From: Rattus norvegicus | Taxonomy: Eukaryota; Chordata; Mammalia; Rodentia; Muridae | Length of the DNA stretch: 64,000 nt | Assembly: GCF_036323735.1 (NCBI RefSeq) | Contig: NC_086037.1 | Coordinates: 63,422,502-63,486,501, forward strand | Reading direction: 5' to 3' | In this document: positions 13,048 to 25,414 of the stretch, piece after piece | Layout of the letters: every line of letters starts with the position of its first letter | Numbering within the stretch: the first letter of the stretch is position 1 | Program-made: the position numbers and the translations under genes | The notes under the pieces: model-generated | Told to the model about the DNA's origin: nothing | Seen by the model: the letters and a program-made list of their open reading frames with translations, nothing else | Databases searched by the model: none

Positions 13048-13689
13048 CAGCAAAAAATAAATATTCCTTAGTAAACAAGGCTGGGGGTGCACCTTAACCC
13101 AAGGGAGACTAGCAGAAACCCTTCAGTTGGTTGTGGGGTGTGGGTGCAAAGATCATGACACCGCAGAGGGAGGTATGGGGAAAATGTGTCAGTCGTTCTT
13201 ATAGATCATGAGAAATCTTTGGACTTTATTCTAATAGCATCAGGAGACCATTAACAGAATTCACTATGAATATTCTGTGACTGGTGCAGAGGAAACAGAT
13301 AATCAGGACACGGGAGTGACAGTCTTAATTAAATTTCTCATTGCTCGTAGGTTCTGTGAATAGTCAAGTTACTTACCCTTCGCGATGCCGTGGATCCTTT
13401 TGTCTGTCCACTGAAGCTTGTGGCACTGTGGCACATATTGTGTTTAGACACACACATCAAAGTCCTTATAATTGTGACAGATCCCACTTTTAGTTTTACC
13501 CAGTTGTCGGTTAGTGGTGTATTTGTTATGGTATTCAGTGATCATCTGAGTGGTACACACCCATACAGCTGGGCTGTCATAGCTAACAGATGTTGATTGT
13601 ACAGAGTTCTTTCTGACTTCCTGTGGAACGGTGACACATTTACACCATGGGACCTGGAAAACCTTCCAGGTCAGTCCTCCCTTTATTGC
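13048..13689. other. Unique or unclassified sequence
   Basis: Nothing firmly recognised. 13048-13130 may continue the element that carries the minisatellite. Confidence 0.4.
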
Positions 13690-13872
13690 TTACTTTTTAT
13701 CATGCCCGTGACAAAATGCCCAACAGAAGCACACTATAGGAGGAAGGTTTTGTTTGGGCTCTCAGTTTGAGGGTATCATGGTGGGAAAGACATCATGGCA
13801 AGGACATGAGGCAGCTGCTCATACTGCCTCATAGAAGCAGGAAGAGATGAACGCTGGGCTCAGGCTGTTTTC
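13690..13872 (-). mobile_element. LTR-like rodent repeat, one half (interrupted)
   Basis: Shares the block order GACAAAATGCC, GGAGGAAGGTTTTGTTTGGG, CTCAGTTTGAGGGTA and ATCATGG with the related copies at 40884 and 51868. It breaks off where the L1 fragment begins and resumes at 14794. Confidence 0.65.
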
Positions 13873-14793
13873 TCCCCCACCCCAATTGAAAATAGATCCT
13901 TCTCTCATAAAATACATCCCAATCCCAGTTTCCCTTCCTTCCACTCCTCTTAGCCCTCTCCTCCCCACCTCCCCACTACCCCATATTTATGCCCTCTCTA
14001 TTTCTTCTTCAGAAAAGAACAAATTTCCAAGAAAGGACATCCAGATAGGAAGCAACCTAATAAAAGGAAAAGCGTCAGACATATACCCATTCCCACTGTT
14101 AGGAGTCCAACAGAACACCAAGCTGGCAGCCATACATCCATGACAGCCTCTGTGTGTATACAGAGGACCTGGAGCCTGACCCATGCAGGCCCTGTACTTG
14201 CTTTTTCTTTCTCTGTGAGCCAAATATGTGCCCCACTTAACTGATTTAGTGGGCTATATTCTCCTGGTGTCCTCCATTCCCTCTGGCTCCTACAGTCTTT
14301 TCCACCCCTCTTCCACAAGGTTACCTGATCTCTGAGGGAAGGGACCTGATGTAGACCTCCAATTTAGACTCTCTCTATCTAATGTCTAGCCACGGGTCTC
14401 TACACCTGCTCCCGTCTGCTGGCCAATGACAACTGGACAGCGTGGAAATCTATGAGTATAGCAGAATGTCATTAGGAGTCATTTCATTTTTCCCCATTCA
14501 TATTTGCTTTTATCTTCAGTCTCTAAATGATCCAGTCTCCCATTCCCAGCTATCCAAGCAGTGTAGGACTCAAGTCAAGCCTAACATTGGTTGGACATTT
14601 CCACAAGTTCTATGCCACCCGTTGCCTCAGTACATCTTGCAGGAAGGATAGCTTGTAGGTAGAGGCTTTTGTGGCTGGGTTGGTGTCCAGGTATCTCTTT
14701 CCATAGTCTACAGGGCGCCCTCTTGCACCAAATAGACTAGAACATAGGGGAGAAGTCCCAAACCCATACCAGCCCAAACTCTCTATGTTCAGT
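13873..14793 (-). mobile_element. L1 (Lx-type) 3'-end fragment nested in an LTR-like repeat
   Basis: The minus strand reads as the 3' UTR of a rodent L1: CTGACATTCTGCTATACTCA-like and GCAGGCCCTGCATGGGT-like blocks, TGGCTGCCAGCTTGGTGTTC, and the terminal GGGATGTATTTTATGAGAGA. About 0.9 kb survives. It is 5'-truncated, and the poly-A tail at the 13873 end is decayed. No ORF2 coding sequence remains. It separates two halves of another repeat, so it inserted later. Confidence 0.85.
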
Positions 14794-14960
14794 CCCAAGC
14801 CATGGCATGGTGTCAGCCAGAGTTAAGAGTAGATCTTTGCTCCCCAGGTAAATTTTCCTGCAAACATCCTTATGAACATGCCTGGAGATAGGTTTCCATG
14901 GTGACTCCCAGGCTGGTTAACTTGGCATTGAAAATTAACCATAAATTAACCATCCCATCA
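14794..14960 (-). mobile_element. LTR-like rodent repeat, other half
   Basis: It contains TTTCCATGGTGACTCCCAGG and AAATTAACCATCCCATCA, equivalent to the end of the related copy at 51868-52212. It completes the element that starts at 13690. Confidence 0.6.
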
Positions 14961-15312
14961 ACGGTTCCCTAAGAGCCAGGTGTCAAATATTTATCTCTTT
15001 AGCATTTACAGGTTTTTTTTTTGGTCTGATGCCTTAAATAACAGACATAGGTGACAGGTTTAGTCACTATCATAACTCTGATGTGCTGATGAATGTAAGT
15101 CATATTTAAAGGCTACCTGCACAAAGGCAGAGATATAATGTGTGTTTCTGTAATTGAGAAAATAGAGGCATTGCTAACAACAATTGTGATGGGCTGCCTG
15201 CATTCATAGTTAGAAGAAGTGCTGTGTTCAGATGAGGATAAATACAAAGAGAAATTTCCTCTCACAGATAGAGTTACCGAACTACAGTGTTCAGAAATGG
15301 GAAAGAGCAGTG
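14961..15312. other. Unique intronic sequence
   Basis: AT-rich; nothing recognised. Confidence 0.5.
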
Positions 15313-15561
15313 TTCGAGCTGTGGTTCAGAGGGTTAGAACATTTGCTGTGAGGGTACGGGACCTTAGCAGCCAGGTAAAAGTCCCATGTGATCATGCACA
15401 CACCCAGCAGAGTGAGGGGAAGAAACAGGAGGATCCTTGGGTCTTCCTGGCTGCCAGCCTAGCTCCAGATTCAATGAGAGGCCCTGTCTCAAGGTAATAA
15501 GGCAAAGGCTGAGAGAGCAGGGCACCTAAAGTCTTTATTCAGACAGACAGACAGACAGACA

Positions 15562-15606
<45 letters not shown>
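15313..15606 (+). mobile_element. B4A-type SINE with (GACA)n(CA)n tail
   Basis: It has a GTGGTTCAGAGGGTTAGAAC A-box region, a CAGGAGGATCCTTGG and CTGCCAGCCTAGC B1-like part, and CCCTGTCTCAAGG. The tail is (GACA)6 at 15541-15564 passing into about 22 CA units. Confidence 0.8.
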
Positions 15607-15609
<3 letters not shown>

Positions 15610-16680
15610 TAAATAAACAAAAGACAAAGTAGGAAGGAAGAATTGCTGAGAAACAAGCCAGTGGATTCAAAATGAAAACTCTTAGAGTCTGACCCATTGA
15701 GGAGGTGTAGAGTGTTAGAAGTGGTTAGACCAGAAGATCTGCAATCATCGGCCATGCATAGATATAGGAGTGAAGGAGGGGCCAGCACCAATGCCTAGGA
15801 CTACCACATGCACCACCAGACTCAATTAGAATGGCAAGTCTAGCAGGGTAGGTTGAGGGAAGATGACTATGAATTTGTTTGGGAATCTGTTTACTTTGAG
15901 GGACCTCTTAAACAGCTGTATAAAAACACCGAAAAGACACCTAGTTAGACACATTTTTGGGCTAGAGATGTGAGTCGGTTGTATGGTCAGCCTTGGGTAG
16001 AATTGCACTGTGCATGAGGAGAGGGGTTCTCTGCAGTACCTCAGCAAACCACCTAGGATGGGGCCAGCCTCGTGAGGATGAGTTCTCACTGCTTTGCCGG
16101 TATCTTCATTTCTCAACAGTCCGTGGTCCCTTAGGACTCTTCTAGAAACTGGTAGGAGAGCCCACAATGGAGGATTTAGCTCACAGAAGGTAGCTACTTC
16201 TCTAGCTACTTTGCTGTATCTAGAACGGTCCAACTGTGAAACAAAGACAGTAGTAACAATCGAGAAAGGAATCAGTGCAGGACTTATACAATTGTAGCTT
16301 CCACCCTATTTGAAACTGCCCTGAAAGAAATACTAAGAGAGAAGAGCAATGGGTAAGAAGTCTTGCAGATCCAGTAGCTGGTGGAGGTAGAGCCTTAAGA
16401 TGAGATTACAGAAGGAGCAGCCAGAGAGGGACGGAATGGCAAGTGAGGTGGGGCCAGGTAAGACTGAAGGAGAGGGAGCCACTGAGAAGAGAGGAGACAG
16501 GTGTGGCTATCAGGTGACATGGAAGACTAGAACTTCTTTATTGGTTCTGTGACCCAGAAGATCATTTTACTGAGGCAGTCTTGGTAGAAGAAGTTGGTCA
16601 GGAAAGGGGGAAGTGAAGGCAGCAGTTACTGGCACATCTTTTAAGGAATTTGGCTGCCAAGAAGCAGGCAGATTCGCACT
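15607..16680. other. Unique intronic sequence
   Basis: No repeat or exon recognised. 16330-16660 is purine-rich. Confidence 0.5.
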
Positions 16681-16952
16681 GGGGAGATGTCAATAAAGTA
16701 TGTGCCACGCTAGCAGAAGGACCTGAATTAAACTCCCAGAGGCCACATAAAAACAGCCAGGCCTGATGGCAAATTCGTCTCAGCTTTGGGAAAGTGAAGA
16801 CAGGCAGATCGTTGGGGTTGACTGGCCAGCCAGTCTGGCCTACTTGGCAAATTCAAGGCCAGTGAGAAATGCTGTCTCCCTAAATAAGGTGGACAGTACG
16901 GGATGGATGACAGTTGAGCTTGTCCTCTGACCTCCACATAGAGGTGTACATG

Positions 16953-17008
<56 letters not shown>
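16681..17008 (+). mobile_element. B4A/ID_B1 SINE, near full length, with (CA)n tail
   Basis: The ID-like head has GGGGAGATGTCAATAAAG and GGACCTGAATTAAACTCCC. A GCCAGGCCTGATGGC junction leads to the B1-like part with ACTGGCCAGCCAGTCTGGCC, and TCTGACCTCCACATAGAGG leads into about 27 CA units (16955-17008). Confidence 0.9.
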
Positions 17009-17010
<2 letters not shown>

Positions 17011-20000
17011 CAAAAGGTGGAAGATTCGAAATGGTAGAAAGTGGGTACAAAGTCCACATGTCTCCTCCCCTCCTGCCTCCCTGTTGTGTGACACTACTCC
17101 CGAGATGTGACCAAATGTCTGTGCACCCCAGATGATAGACCAAAGTATCAATCCCACCACTGTCTAGCATGGTAAACAAATGAGTTTGATAAAAGACTTG
17201 AGGCAGCTAATAGCCTGCTGCACTGCTGTAGCCTGGGCAACAGCTCACAAAAGCAGAAACCCAGAGTGCAGTGAACATGCAAACAGCTCTCAGGTTGATG
17301 GGTAGCCTCTCCGTTGGTCTGGGTCTCTTTGTACCAGTCCAGCTGGTCTCTGTTTCCTCCAGGTGCTGTATCTTGCCTGTCTTCTTAGCAGGTTTTCTAC
17401 TTATATAATCTTGGGGAAGGGTGGGTTTAGAGAATCTGCTCAGTTTCAGGGACTTCCTGAAGCTATTTTTGACTTGTTTACTTCCTGTCTACTTCTCTGG
17501 AGCTCAGTACAGTTCCACATCTTCTTAGCACATCCTTTCGTTTTAACCTCCCTGTAAACAACAGGTCCTAAAATACCCTGTTGTTTATTTTCTCTTTACA
17601 TCCTTTGTCTTAAGTTTCCCATCAAGATGGAAAGTTTTAACCCCAGAGAAACTTGCTACACAGCATTTGCTTCTTTATGCTGATAGACCTGGTGTGTAAG
17701 AAGGCTCAGTTTGAGACAGGGAAGGCAGAGAGATACATGAGAGGCCGGGTATCATTGATGGTGTGAAACTACTGGGAAGATGAGGGTGGGCTTCAAATCA
17801 GTGTATATGTTGGGGGGGCTTAAGGTTTTCTATTGGGGAGTTCACTCGAAGGTTTACAGCATGAATCAGCCACCTTTAAATGATACTATTTATTATCCTC
17901 ATCTTAGACAGAATCCTGTGTCTTCAGAAGATACCAGAGATCTGCTCCAATCTTACACTGAAGTCACAGCCATGTCTTTTTGTCTCAGAAACACATAGTG
18001 GTACTCCTGGTGCTTTTATGGTCTTCAAGAGCTTCACGTATCCACAGGGCCTGTAGGGAAATATGCTCTGAAGTGCAGGCTGGAAATGGAAGTGTTTTAT
18101 GGATGCTCTCTGAGTAGGTTTGGAAATTGGAACTAGGAGTCATTTTCCAGGCAGGAAATATTTGGGCCAAGAGTTCTGAGTAGTCAATGCATAAAGGTGT
18201 TTTCTGGGATGTAGCTTGTTTAGGGATCAGAGGCATGGTTTCCTCAGGGCTGCTGAGCCCTATTTGTGACCCCTATATCCAGCTGAGAGCTGCCTGCCTC
18301 TCAAGACCCAGAGACTAAAGCCTTATTGACCGACATGGGCTTTTCTGCATCAAAGGCTCAGAGCGGTATTAGCTGGCAGCACTTTTTATGGGCAAAAAGT
18401 GCTTCTGTGTAGATAGTGCTCCAAGTACCTGGGGTTAAGATAAAAGGCTTCAAAAAAGGTGTCCACTCTTAGGAGCTGCCCCTGGCCACTCACTCTGCTG
18501 TATTGGATACGCTGACATTGGGCTCCTATACTAGCCTTGCCCCCCCCCCCCCCATTGCCTTAAAGTCTCAGAGACCTAATTTAGAAACTATTCCCAACTG
18601 AAGCACTGCAGCCCGACTTCTGAGTTTCTGCCACCTCCTTACAAGGCTTCCACATCTTTGCCATGTTGGGGAAAGTACATTTGGAAGACCAACTAGCACA
18701 GATATCGGTTCTGTCTGGCCATTCAACCCTAGACTAGTCTCTTGCCTTCTCTGAGTATTGGGCACATTATCCATACAGTCAGGATGATCTCCCCGCACCT
18801 TGTAGAACCATCGCAAAGACCCATCCATCTGGCATATGCCGGAGCACCTGCTCAGACATTGCTGTGTGCTCAGCTCTAAGGCACTTGCCTTAGGAGCCCG
18901 CAGGTGAGTAGGCAAACAGTGTCTGGCTGTGATGCTGCACTAGAATAAATGTATATGCTTCATCTCCACCCAAAGTCCTCATATTTGGTCTTAGACCCAG
19001 TAAGCAGGCACAATAAGAAATCACAAAACAGGGTCCATGAATAGAAAGAAAACTACCCAGCTGTCTTGAACAGTAGAGAACAGCAGGCAGCTACCAAAGC
19101 TTACTGGGTTACATATAGGGTATAGGAGACCTAGCTCAGATGGAGGAGGGATGATTGGCTACCGTTGTGGGCAGAAGCTTTTTGTTCAGCGAGCCGTTAG
19201 GGGCTTCTGAGAAATGCTTCTGGTTTCTGTTTCCTAGCAAAACCAAGATGACGTTGGGGTTGAGTCATTGCCATCAGTACTGCCACTTTGGGCGAAGCAG
19301 TATGGCTTTGTAACCTCAAAGACCCCAGCTCCTCCCACAGATACTCCCAAATGCCTTGACATCATCTCCTTGGTGATAGACACATATTTGGTTTAAAGAG
19401 TTTATTCCTGACAGGCCGCTAGATAGCTTCAGGGTTAGAAACACAGAATTTCATCCTTCCCCAACCTGAAGGAGGGAAGCAGGGCAAAAGGTCTCATGGA
19501 TCCCCAACAGCTAAAGAGCAAAGCTACTTGGCCCAACAAGGCTTCCATGCAAACACTGAGGGACAGGGATTCTAGATTCCCGAACACACGAAAGTGATAG
19601 AAGTGTCTCATCCAATGACAGCAAGGAGAGGCAATGCCCGCTACCCTATGCATTTTTCAACCGGTGACCCTGTGTGCCTGTCGATCTCTGCGCCCTGAGG
19701 TGTTCTTTATAACTATGATGGAGGATAAACAGAGCGTTTTGCTGAATGCCATGAACCGGTGCTGTCAGTTAATGGGAGCTGAAGGAGTTGTGGGAATTGT
19801 GTCCACACATGTTCTAGAACACACCCAGGCTGAGGAGCCTATTGAGGCAAGGCTGATGTGTAGGACTGGGCCCTTTCACTTGTGAAAGCTCACCCCATCT
19901 GAAGGCAGACAGTCAGAATTAAACCACATCCGGTGTCCTTAGCTGGCAGCAGCTGGACAGTTGCACAGGGTGAGGAGAAACAAGTTCCTTCCCCTGACAG

Positions 20001-20624
20001 AGAATTCTTACATTGAGTGGAGTAGAACCCTTTAAGTTTTCAGACCTTGAACACTGGCCCAGACATCTTGCTTAACAAATCTTATATTTCTTTCTTCTCT
20101 TGCCCCCTGTATTTTGCTGGAAGTACATTGTGACCAGGCTGATATGGTGGGGTGGGGTAGGTGGGGGGTTGATGAGGCTTTGAGTGCTTAGCTGATAGTT
20201 ACATGGGGAGGAGGAGACCAAGGGGCAGAGAGTAGCAGGGACCAAAGACAGCAACAATGGTGGCACATGGGCATCCCATCACCTTGGTAAACTTAGGATA
20301 CAGTCATTTGTATTTATGGTCAACATGACAGAATTTAGGATCACCAAAAAGACAAACAACTGGGTATGTCTGTGGCGAAGCTTCCAAATAAGCATCATTG
20401 GGGTGGCAAGACCCATCCTCAATGTGGGACAGCACCACTGTAAGCTCTAGAGTCCTTGATGAACCGAAGGGAGATAAGAGAGCTGAGTACCAGCGTTCAT
20501 TGCTCTCAAGTTTCCCTGACTGGATTCGACGTGACCTCATATCCTTTCCCCAACGTGAAAGGTTGCCCCTCAAAGTGGGAGCAAAAAGAAGTAACTTAAC
20601 TCACAGGACCTCAGACACCTGACT
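17009..20624. other. Unique intronic sequence
   Basis: A 3.6-kb stretch with no transposon recognised apart from a weak MIR-like trace near 17880-17960. It holds a 10-bp perfect hairpin at 18378-18403 and a 14-base poly-C run at 18540-18553. No exon is supported. Confidence 0.5.
18540..18553. repeat. Poly-C run
   Basis: Fourteen consecutive C residues, likely length-variable. Confidence 0.9.
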
Positions 20625-20745
20625 CACCCCCTGCTCTGTGTCTCAGTTTTCTCACCTGTATTTCTGAGGGATGGGCAAGCAAGCTAGAGGGCATCGAATG
20701 CTCATAGCAGTGCCTGGAATTTGGAAAGTGCTCAACTCATGTATT
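20625..20745 (+). mobile_element. MIR SINE fragment
   Basis: Contains TCTCAGTTTTCTCACCTGTA and AGCAGTGCCTGGAA ... AAGTGCTCAACTCATGTATT, the standard 3' order of MIR. Confidence 0.8.
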
Positions 20746-22254
20746 AACTCCATGTTCAGAAATGAGTCACGGTCATTGTAGCCTACCAGTCCCAAGCAGA
20801 AGCCATTGGGGAACGGTGATGGTGTGAGGTTCTTCACCCAAGCATTTCAGGATAACGGTTCACTTATTATAGTCTCCTTTCCTTCCCAATCCCAAGTGTC
20901 CCCTCTGCGTCCCCTGCTGTGAACCAGCATCCCTAATAACACATTGTCACTTGGCTCCGTATGATTTGTTGACCGCTCATTACACTGTGAGGTCTCCGCA
21001 AGCTTTAATTACAGTAATTCGAGGTTTGTTCAAACCATTATATTCCACACAGTTCATGGATGCTTTTAATTTAATTATATGCAGTTTAACACCACAAATG
21101 ACTGCTGGGGGGAAGGGAGACGATGTTGTTTTGGGTAGAGAGTCCCCCCTCCCCCTTTACTCTGAATGCAAGAAATGTGTTGCAGACCTGATAAAACACA
21201 TTACTGGGTTTCCTTTCCATTCAGGAAGAAATGTGTTGCAAAGTGTGTTTCCCTCAGTAGAGGCTGGGGAAGCTGGGCTGGAGCCACTGTTGCCCCGGAT
21301 AGGCTGGCTTTTGTTAAGGGAAGGGTGTGAGCTATGCCTAAGAATGAAGATTGTTGAAGAAAGGAAGTAAGTAGAGCTTCCCTTGGGGAGGGTGTGTGTG
21401 ACTTCGTGGGAAGTGGGCAGGGACAATCTTGCTAGGAAGTAGACCTGCAAGCTAAGTCTTGAATGAGGTGGATGCTGTCAGGGCTTCCCGTCCCTCCAAA
21501 TGACAGAGGACGGGCAGGCCTGGCATGTTAGGAAGTCCACAGAGGTCTCAGGAAGTGAGAGTGCACAGATGAAGGGAAATTATGGAAGTGAAGGACAGGA
21601 AACCTACGTTCCTCCCTGAAGTCCGTTTATAAGAACTTACAGTTTTTAATGGACACTCTTATCAAGATTGCTCCCCCCTCTTTAGCTCAGCATCTGTGTT
21701 AGATCTACAGGGGGACATCCGGTAGTCTCTGCTCCCCTGAATGCCCACAAAGGACAGGCCGATGTTGCTGTGAGCAGAGTACGTACCAACGAAGCAAACC
21801 GAGGGATGGGTACAAATGCAATGCAATGACTGAGAGCAAGGATAACCCCCTGGAGGCCAGACGGGGTACGTAAGGCCAGATCTTTGGAAGGGTGGATGTC
21901 AACTAAGCATGCTTGTCAGAAGTTCTGCTGCACAGAGCCCCCCAATCCCATTCTGCAGTGCCTCGTCGTCTCTGTTCATGACAAGAGCCCATTCCTTTAT
22001 CCAACCAGGGCTCTGAGAAGATTTCCTCCTACTCGCTATGACCCAGCTCTGCCTCCCGCTGCCCTCTGGGTCCATCCCTCTTGGATTAGCACACTGACAA
22101 GCAGCTCTTTTCAGCTCAGCGTTTTCGCTCTCTTTAGAAATATATTTCTGCTAAATCCATCGACTCTGAACGCATAGCCCAAGCAAATCTGCACTCTGGG
22201 CTCAAGCTGCCTCTAAGGATTAGGGGGTGATGAAGAGAACAGCAATGGCGTATC
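20746..22254. other. Unique intronic sequence with AT-rich homeodomain-like block
   Basis: No repeats recognised. 20940-21100 is AT-rich and contains several TTAATTA/TAATTAC-type motifs, and is a candidate conserved block. The rest is unremarkable. Confidence 0.45.
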
Positions 22255-22690
22255 CACACCCACACGTAGACACATATTTACAGATAAAGGAGCGCGTGTA
22301 CACATGCGGCTCATGCATATAGTTATACGAAATGCATGCAGGCACAAGTGTGGATATACATGTGCATTGATGTCTTTACATGTGCATGTGCACCTCTAAT
22401 TATAAACACATACATGTATATATATACATATATATGTGTGTATATATATATGCATGCTCACATAAACATAAAGTCGCAGATACATACATAGGATCTCTAG
22501 TTTTGCATACTGTTTGTGTATGTGCCTCCATAAACACTTACGTCCAAAATCATAGATATGCACTATGAATATGTAGACTTACACTCTATTTGCAAGTGTG
22601 CTCATGCAAATAGCTATCTATAATGCATAAATGTGTTTATCCATAGATGTCTGCCTGTATGTAGGGTTGTGCATGTGCCTGTATGTGTTT
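22255..22690. repeat. Cryptic TA/TG/CA simple-sequence region
   Basis: Dense imperfect ACACA, TATATA and TGTGTG runs, with the longest TA/TATG stretch at about 22412-22453. No SINE head could be recognised. Confidence 0.7.
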
Positions 22691-22744
22691 TAGAATTTGA
22701 CACTTACTTTGCAATAGTCTGCCTTTTCATGCTGTTACACAGCT

Positions 22745-22865
22745 TCGCAAGCACTGCCATTTTATGTTTCCCATTACATGTATCAGGTATTAGAGACTCC
22801 AAAAGCTGAAATTTCTTGGCAGAGGTCACATGGCTGATAAATCCCAAAACTGACATTCAAGCCAT
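22745..22865 (-). mobile_element. MIR SINE fragment
   Basis: Read on +, GGCAGAGGTCACATGGCTGA, then AAACTGACATTCAAGCC correspond to the reverse complement of the MIR core (AAGGTCACACAGCTAG, TGGGATTCAAACC). Confidence 0.65.
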
Positions 22866-23125
22866 GTGGGGGGGTGTGTCGGTGTGTATGTATGTATGGT
22901 GCAGTGTGGTGTGTGTGTGTGTGTGTGTGTGTGCGTGTGTGTATATGTGTGGTGGTGTGTGTATTGTGTGTTTTTGTGTGTGAGTATGTGATATGTGCTG
23001 TGCGTTGATGTGTGGTGGTATGTGTGTATAGAGTGTGTGCGGTATATGGTGTATGGTATGGGTGTTGTGGGTAGTGTGTGTGGTGTATGTGGCCTGTGGT
23101 GTCTGTGCTAGGTGTGCGTGTACAC
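22866..23125. repeat. Degenerate TG-rich array
   Basis: Interrupted TG/GTGTAT repeats with only one pure run (22909-22932). It adjoins the 3' side of the minus-strand B4A SINE that follows. Confidence 0.85.
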
Positions 23126-23167
23126 TCCTGTGATGTTATGGGTCTACCCTCTCTTGTTTTCTGCTTT

Positions 23168-23373
23168 ATTTTTTGAGGCAGCGTCTCCCACTGAACCCTG
23201 AACTCACCACTGGGCTACACGGTCTGTCCAGAGAGTACCAAGAATCATCCCATTCCTGCTGCAGTGCTGAGGTTAGAGACAGAAACTACTACCCCCAGCA
23301 TACATGGGTGTTAGATCTGAACTCACATGCACACAGCAAGCACCTTACCAAGCATTGAGCCATTCTCCCAGTC
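23168..23373 (-). mobile_element. B4A-type SINE, minus strand
   Basis: Read on +: GAGGCAGCGTCTCCCACTGA, CTCACCACTGGGCTACAC, GATCTGAACTCACATGC, GCAAGCACCTTACCAAGCA and TGAGCCATTCTCCCAGTCC. This is the reverse complement order of B4A. Confidence 0.85.
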
Positions 23374-23883
23374 CAGGACTAGGGATTCTTAAGCAGCCTA
23401 ATAAAGGCCTGGGTATCTCTATAAGGTAGCCTGTGGATAGCTTTTGGAGAAGATCAAAGGCCCAACATGTGCTTGGCTCAGCAACTACAGCAATGAAGCA
23501 TTTTATGAAAAAGGAAGTGGGGGCACAGCACCCCTCCACAGGCCTCTCTTAGCAGGTATGCAGATGACCTCGGGCCAGCTTCTGGGAATGACTTTCTCTA
23601 CTGCTCCATTTGCATATTTATATATCTGCATGCAAACACCAGGTCCTGCCCTTTGGTGTCATGACTTCAAATAAGCAAGAAAACAGGGCTAAAAGCACAG
23701 CGATTCGTGCTTTCAAGAGCACTGTCAGTTGCAGAGGCTGGCCTCTGCCCAGGACTTCCTGAGAGCTGGTAATCTCAAGACCCTGCTTTGCCATGAGGTG
23801 CCCTGAAAAGTGCCCTGGACATGGCAGACCCGTCCATGCCTTATTGCTTTTATTTACTCGGTGCTAAGCAATGCAAGGTAGAG

Positions 23884-23886
<3 letters not shown>
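23374..23886. other. Unique intronic sequence
   Basis: No repeat recognised with confidence. Confidence 0.45.
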
Positions 23887-23929
<43 letters not shown>

Positions 23930-24592
23930 CAGGGGAAGGTGTGTGTATACACAGGGGAAGGTGTGTGTGTACGTGTGTATGGAGAGGGGGTTATGTGTGT
24001 GTATAGAGGAAGGTGTGTTTGTGTATAGGAGAGGGTATTTGGTATGTGTAAGTATGGGGGAGGGTTGTGGGTACAGGGGAGGATGTATGTATTTGTGTAT
24101 AGGAGAGGGTGTGTATGTATTATTATGTGGGGGAGGAGGTGTGTATGTGTGTATATGGGGAGCGTTGGGGGGGAAAGTCTGTGTACAGGAGAAGGTGTGT
24201 GTGTGTGTATGGGAAGGGTGTGTGTATGGAGGAGGGTGTGTATATAGAAGAGGTGTGTGTGTGTCTGTGGGTGTGTAATTGTGTGTATAAGGAAGTGTGT
24301 GTGTAATTGTGTGTATAAGGGAGGGTGTATGTGTATGGGGGAGGGTGTGTGGGTGCAAAGGAGTATGTGTGTGTATGGAAGAGGGTGTGTGTGTATGGGG
24401 AAGGGTGTGTGTGTGTCTATGTATGGGTGTATGTGTTTGTGTATAGAGGAGGGTAAGTGTGTGTATGTATGTGTATGAGTGTGTATGTGTATGTGCATGT
24501 GTGTGTGTACAGGGGAGGGTATAGGGGAGGGGTGCATGTGTGTGAATGTGTGTATGGGGGAGGGAGTGTGTGTGTGTGTGCAGTGCACGCAC
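23887..24592. repeat. GT microsatellite running into GT/G-rich minisatellite
   Basis: A pure (GT)n run at about 23887-23927 is followed by some 660 bp of variable 17-35-bp units of the form GTGTGTATGGGGGAGGGT. The C-rich complement gives long His/Thr/Pro-type open frames on the minus strand, which are artefacts. The many G runs could form G-quadruplexes. Confidence 0.95.
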
Positions 24593-25414
24593 AAGCATGA
24601 GTGTGCACCTGGGAGAGGGGTGTCCCCTCAGACTGGGCCGTCTCCATTGTCTCGTGCTTTGTATTGCTCACACTCATTTTCTCATGACTAGGTGAGTAAT
24701 TCTGTAATTACAAAAACTGATCAATTAATTGATCTAAATTAATTGGATAACATAGTATATCCTGCTAAGCATGAAGGTAGATTTCAAGTAAGTCTCCAGG
24801 CCGAAGAGGAGAAATGACACATTGAGACTTGACGGCCTCTGGCCAGTGGGTGACAGAGATTGTGGTCTCAAATGCAGATTCCCAAATTAGCCGAGGCTCC
24901 AGTGAATGGAAGTGCTCTTCAAGTTCCTTCTCTTCAAGCCCCCTGCCCCACAGCCACATGCTTTTCCTCTACCCTCTGTCCTAGCCTTCTACTCTCTTTG
25001 GCTCCCCTCCCCACCTCTAGCCAAACTGGGCTCCATTGATGTCTGTCAGGATATTATGATCCCTAAATGTTTGGTAGCGGTTGCCCATGCCCAGGACATA
25101 CTGCTCAAGAGAGGAGAGAATGCAGGAGGGGACGTGTTTCTTACCCTCCCTCCTCCTACCCTCCCTCTTATCCCCCCATGCACTCTCCTTCCTTCTCCTG
25201 TTCCCTCTCTCTCTCTTTTTTATTTCCTCCTTCTATTTCCCTTTCATCCTCCTTCCCCCATCAAGTTCCCATAGTTTCCTAGATCACCGGGCTGGTAGAA
25301 CAGACCTGGCTGGCAAGTCACTTGCAAACAAGAGAGCAAATCACACATTCTTTCAGGAGGGGTAAGGGGACTTTGCCAAAGGAAGGCTGGTGTGGCTGGA
25401 GCGGGTGATGTGTG
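24593..25414. other. Unique intronic sequence, part AT-rich, part pyrimidine-rich
   Basis: 24696-24752 is an AT-rich cluster of TAATTA-type motifs including a 16-bp perfect palindrome at 24719-24734. 25135-25262 is CT-rich. No exon is supported. Confidence 0.5.

Noticed and set aside
17880..17960. MIR fragment.
   Set aside because: Only a short trace resembles the core. Not enough to call.
23887..24592. CRISPR-like array.
   Set aside because: Units vary in length and sequence and there are no constant repeats with unique spacers. It is a minisatellite in a mammalian intron.
23854..24598. Two overlapping minus-strand frames of about 245 codons rich in His, Thr and Pro.
   Set aside because: Low-complexity translation of the GT/G-rich minisatellite.
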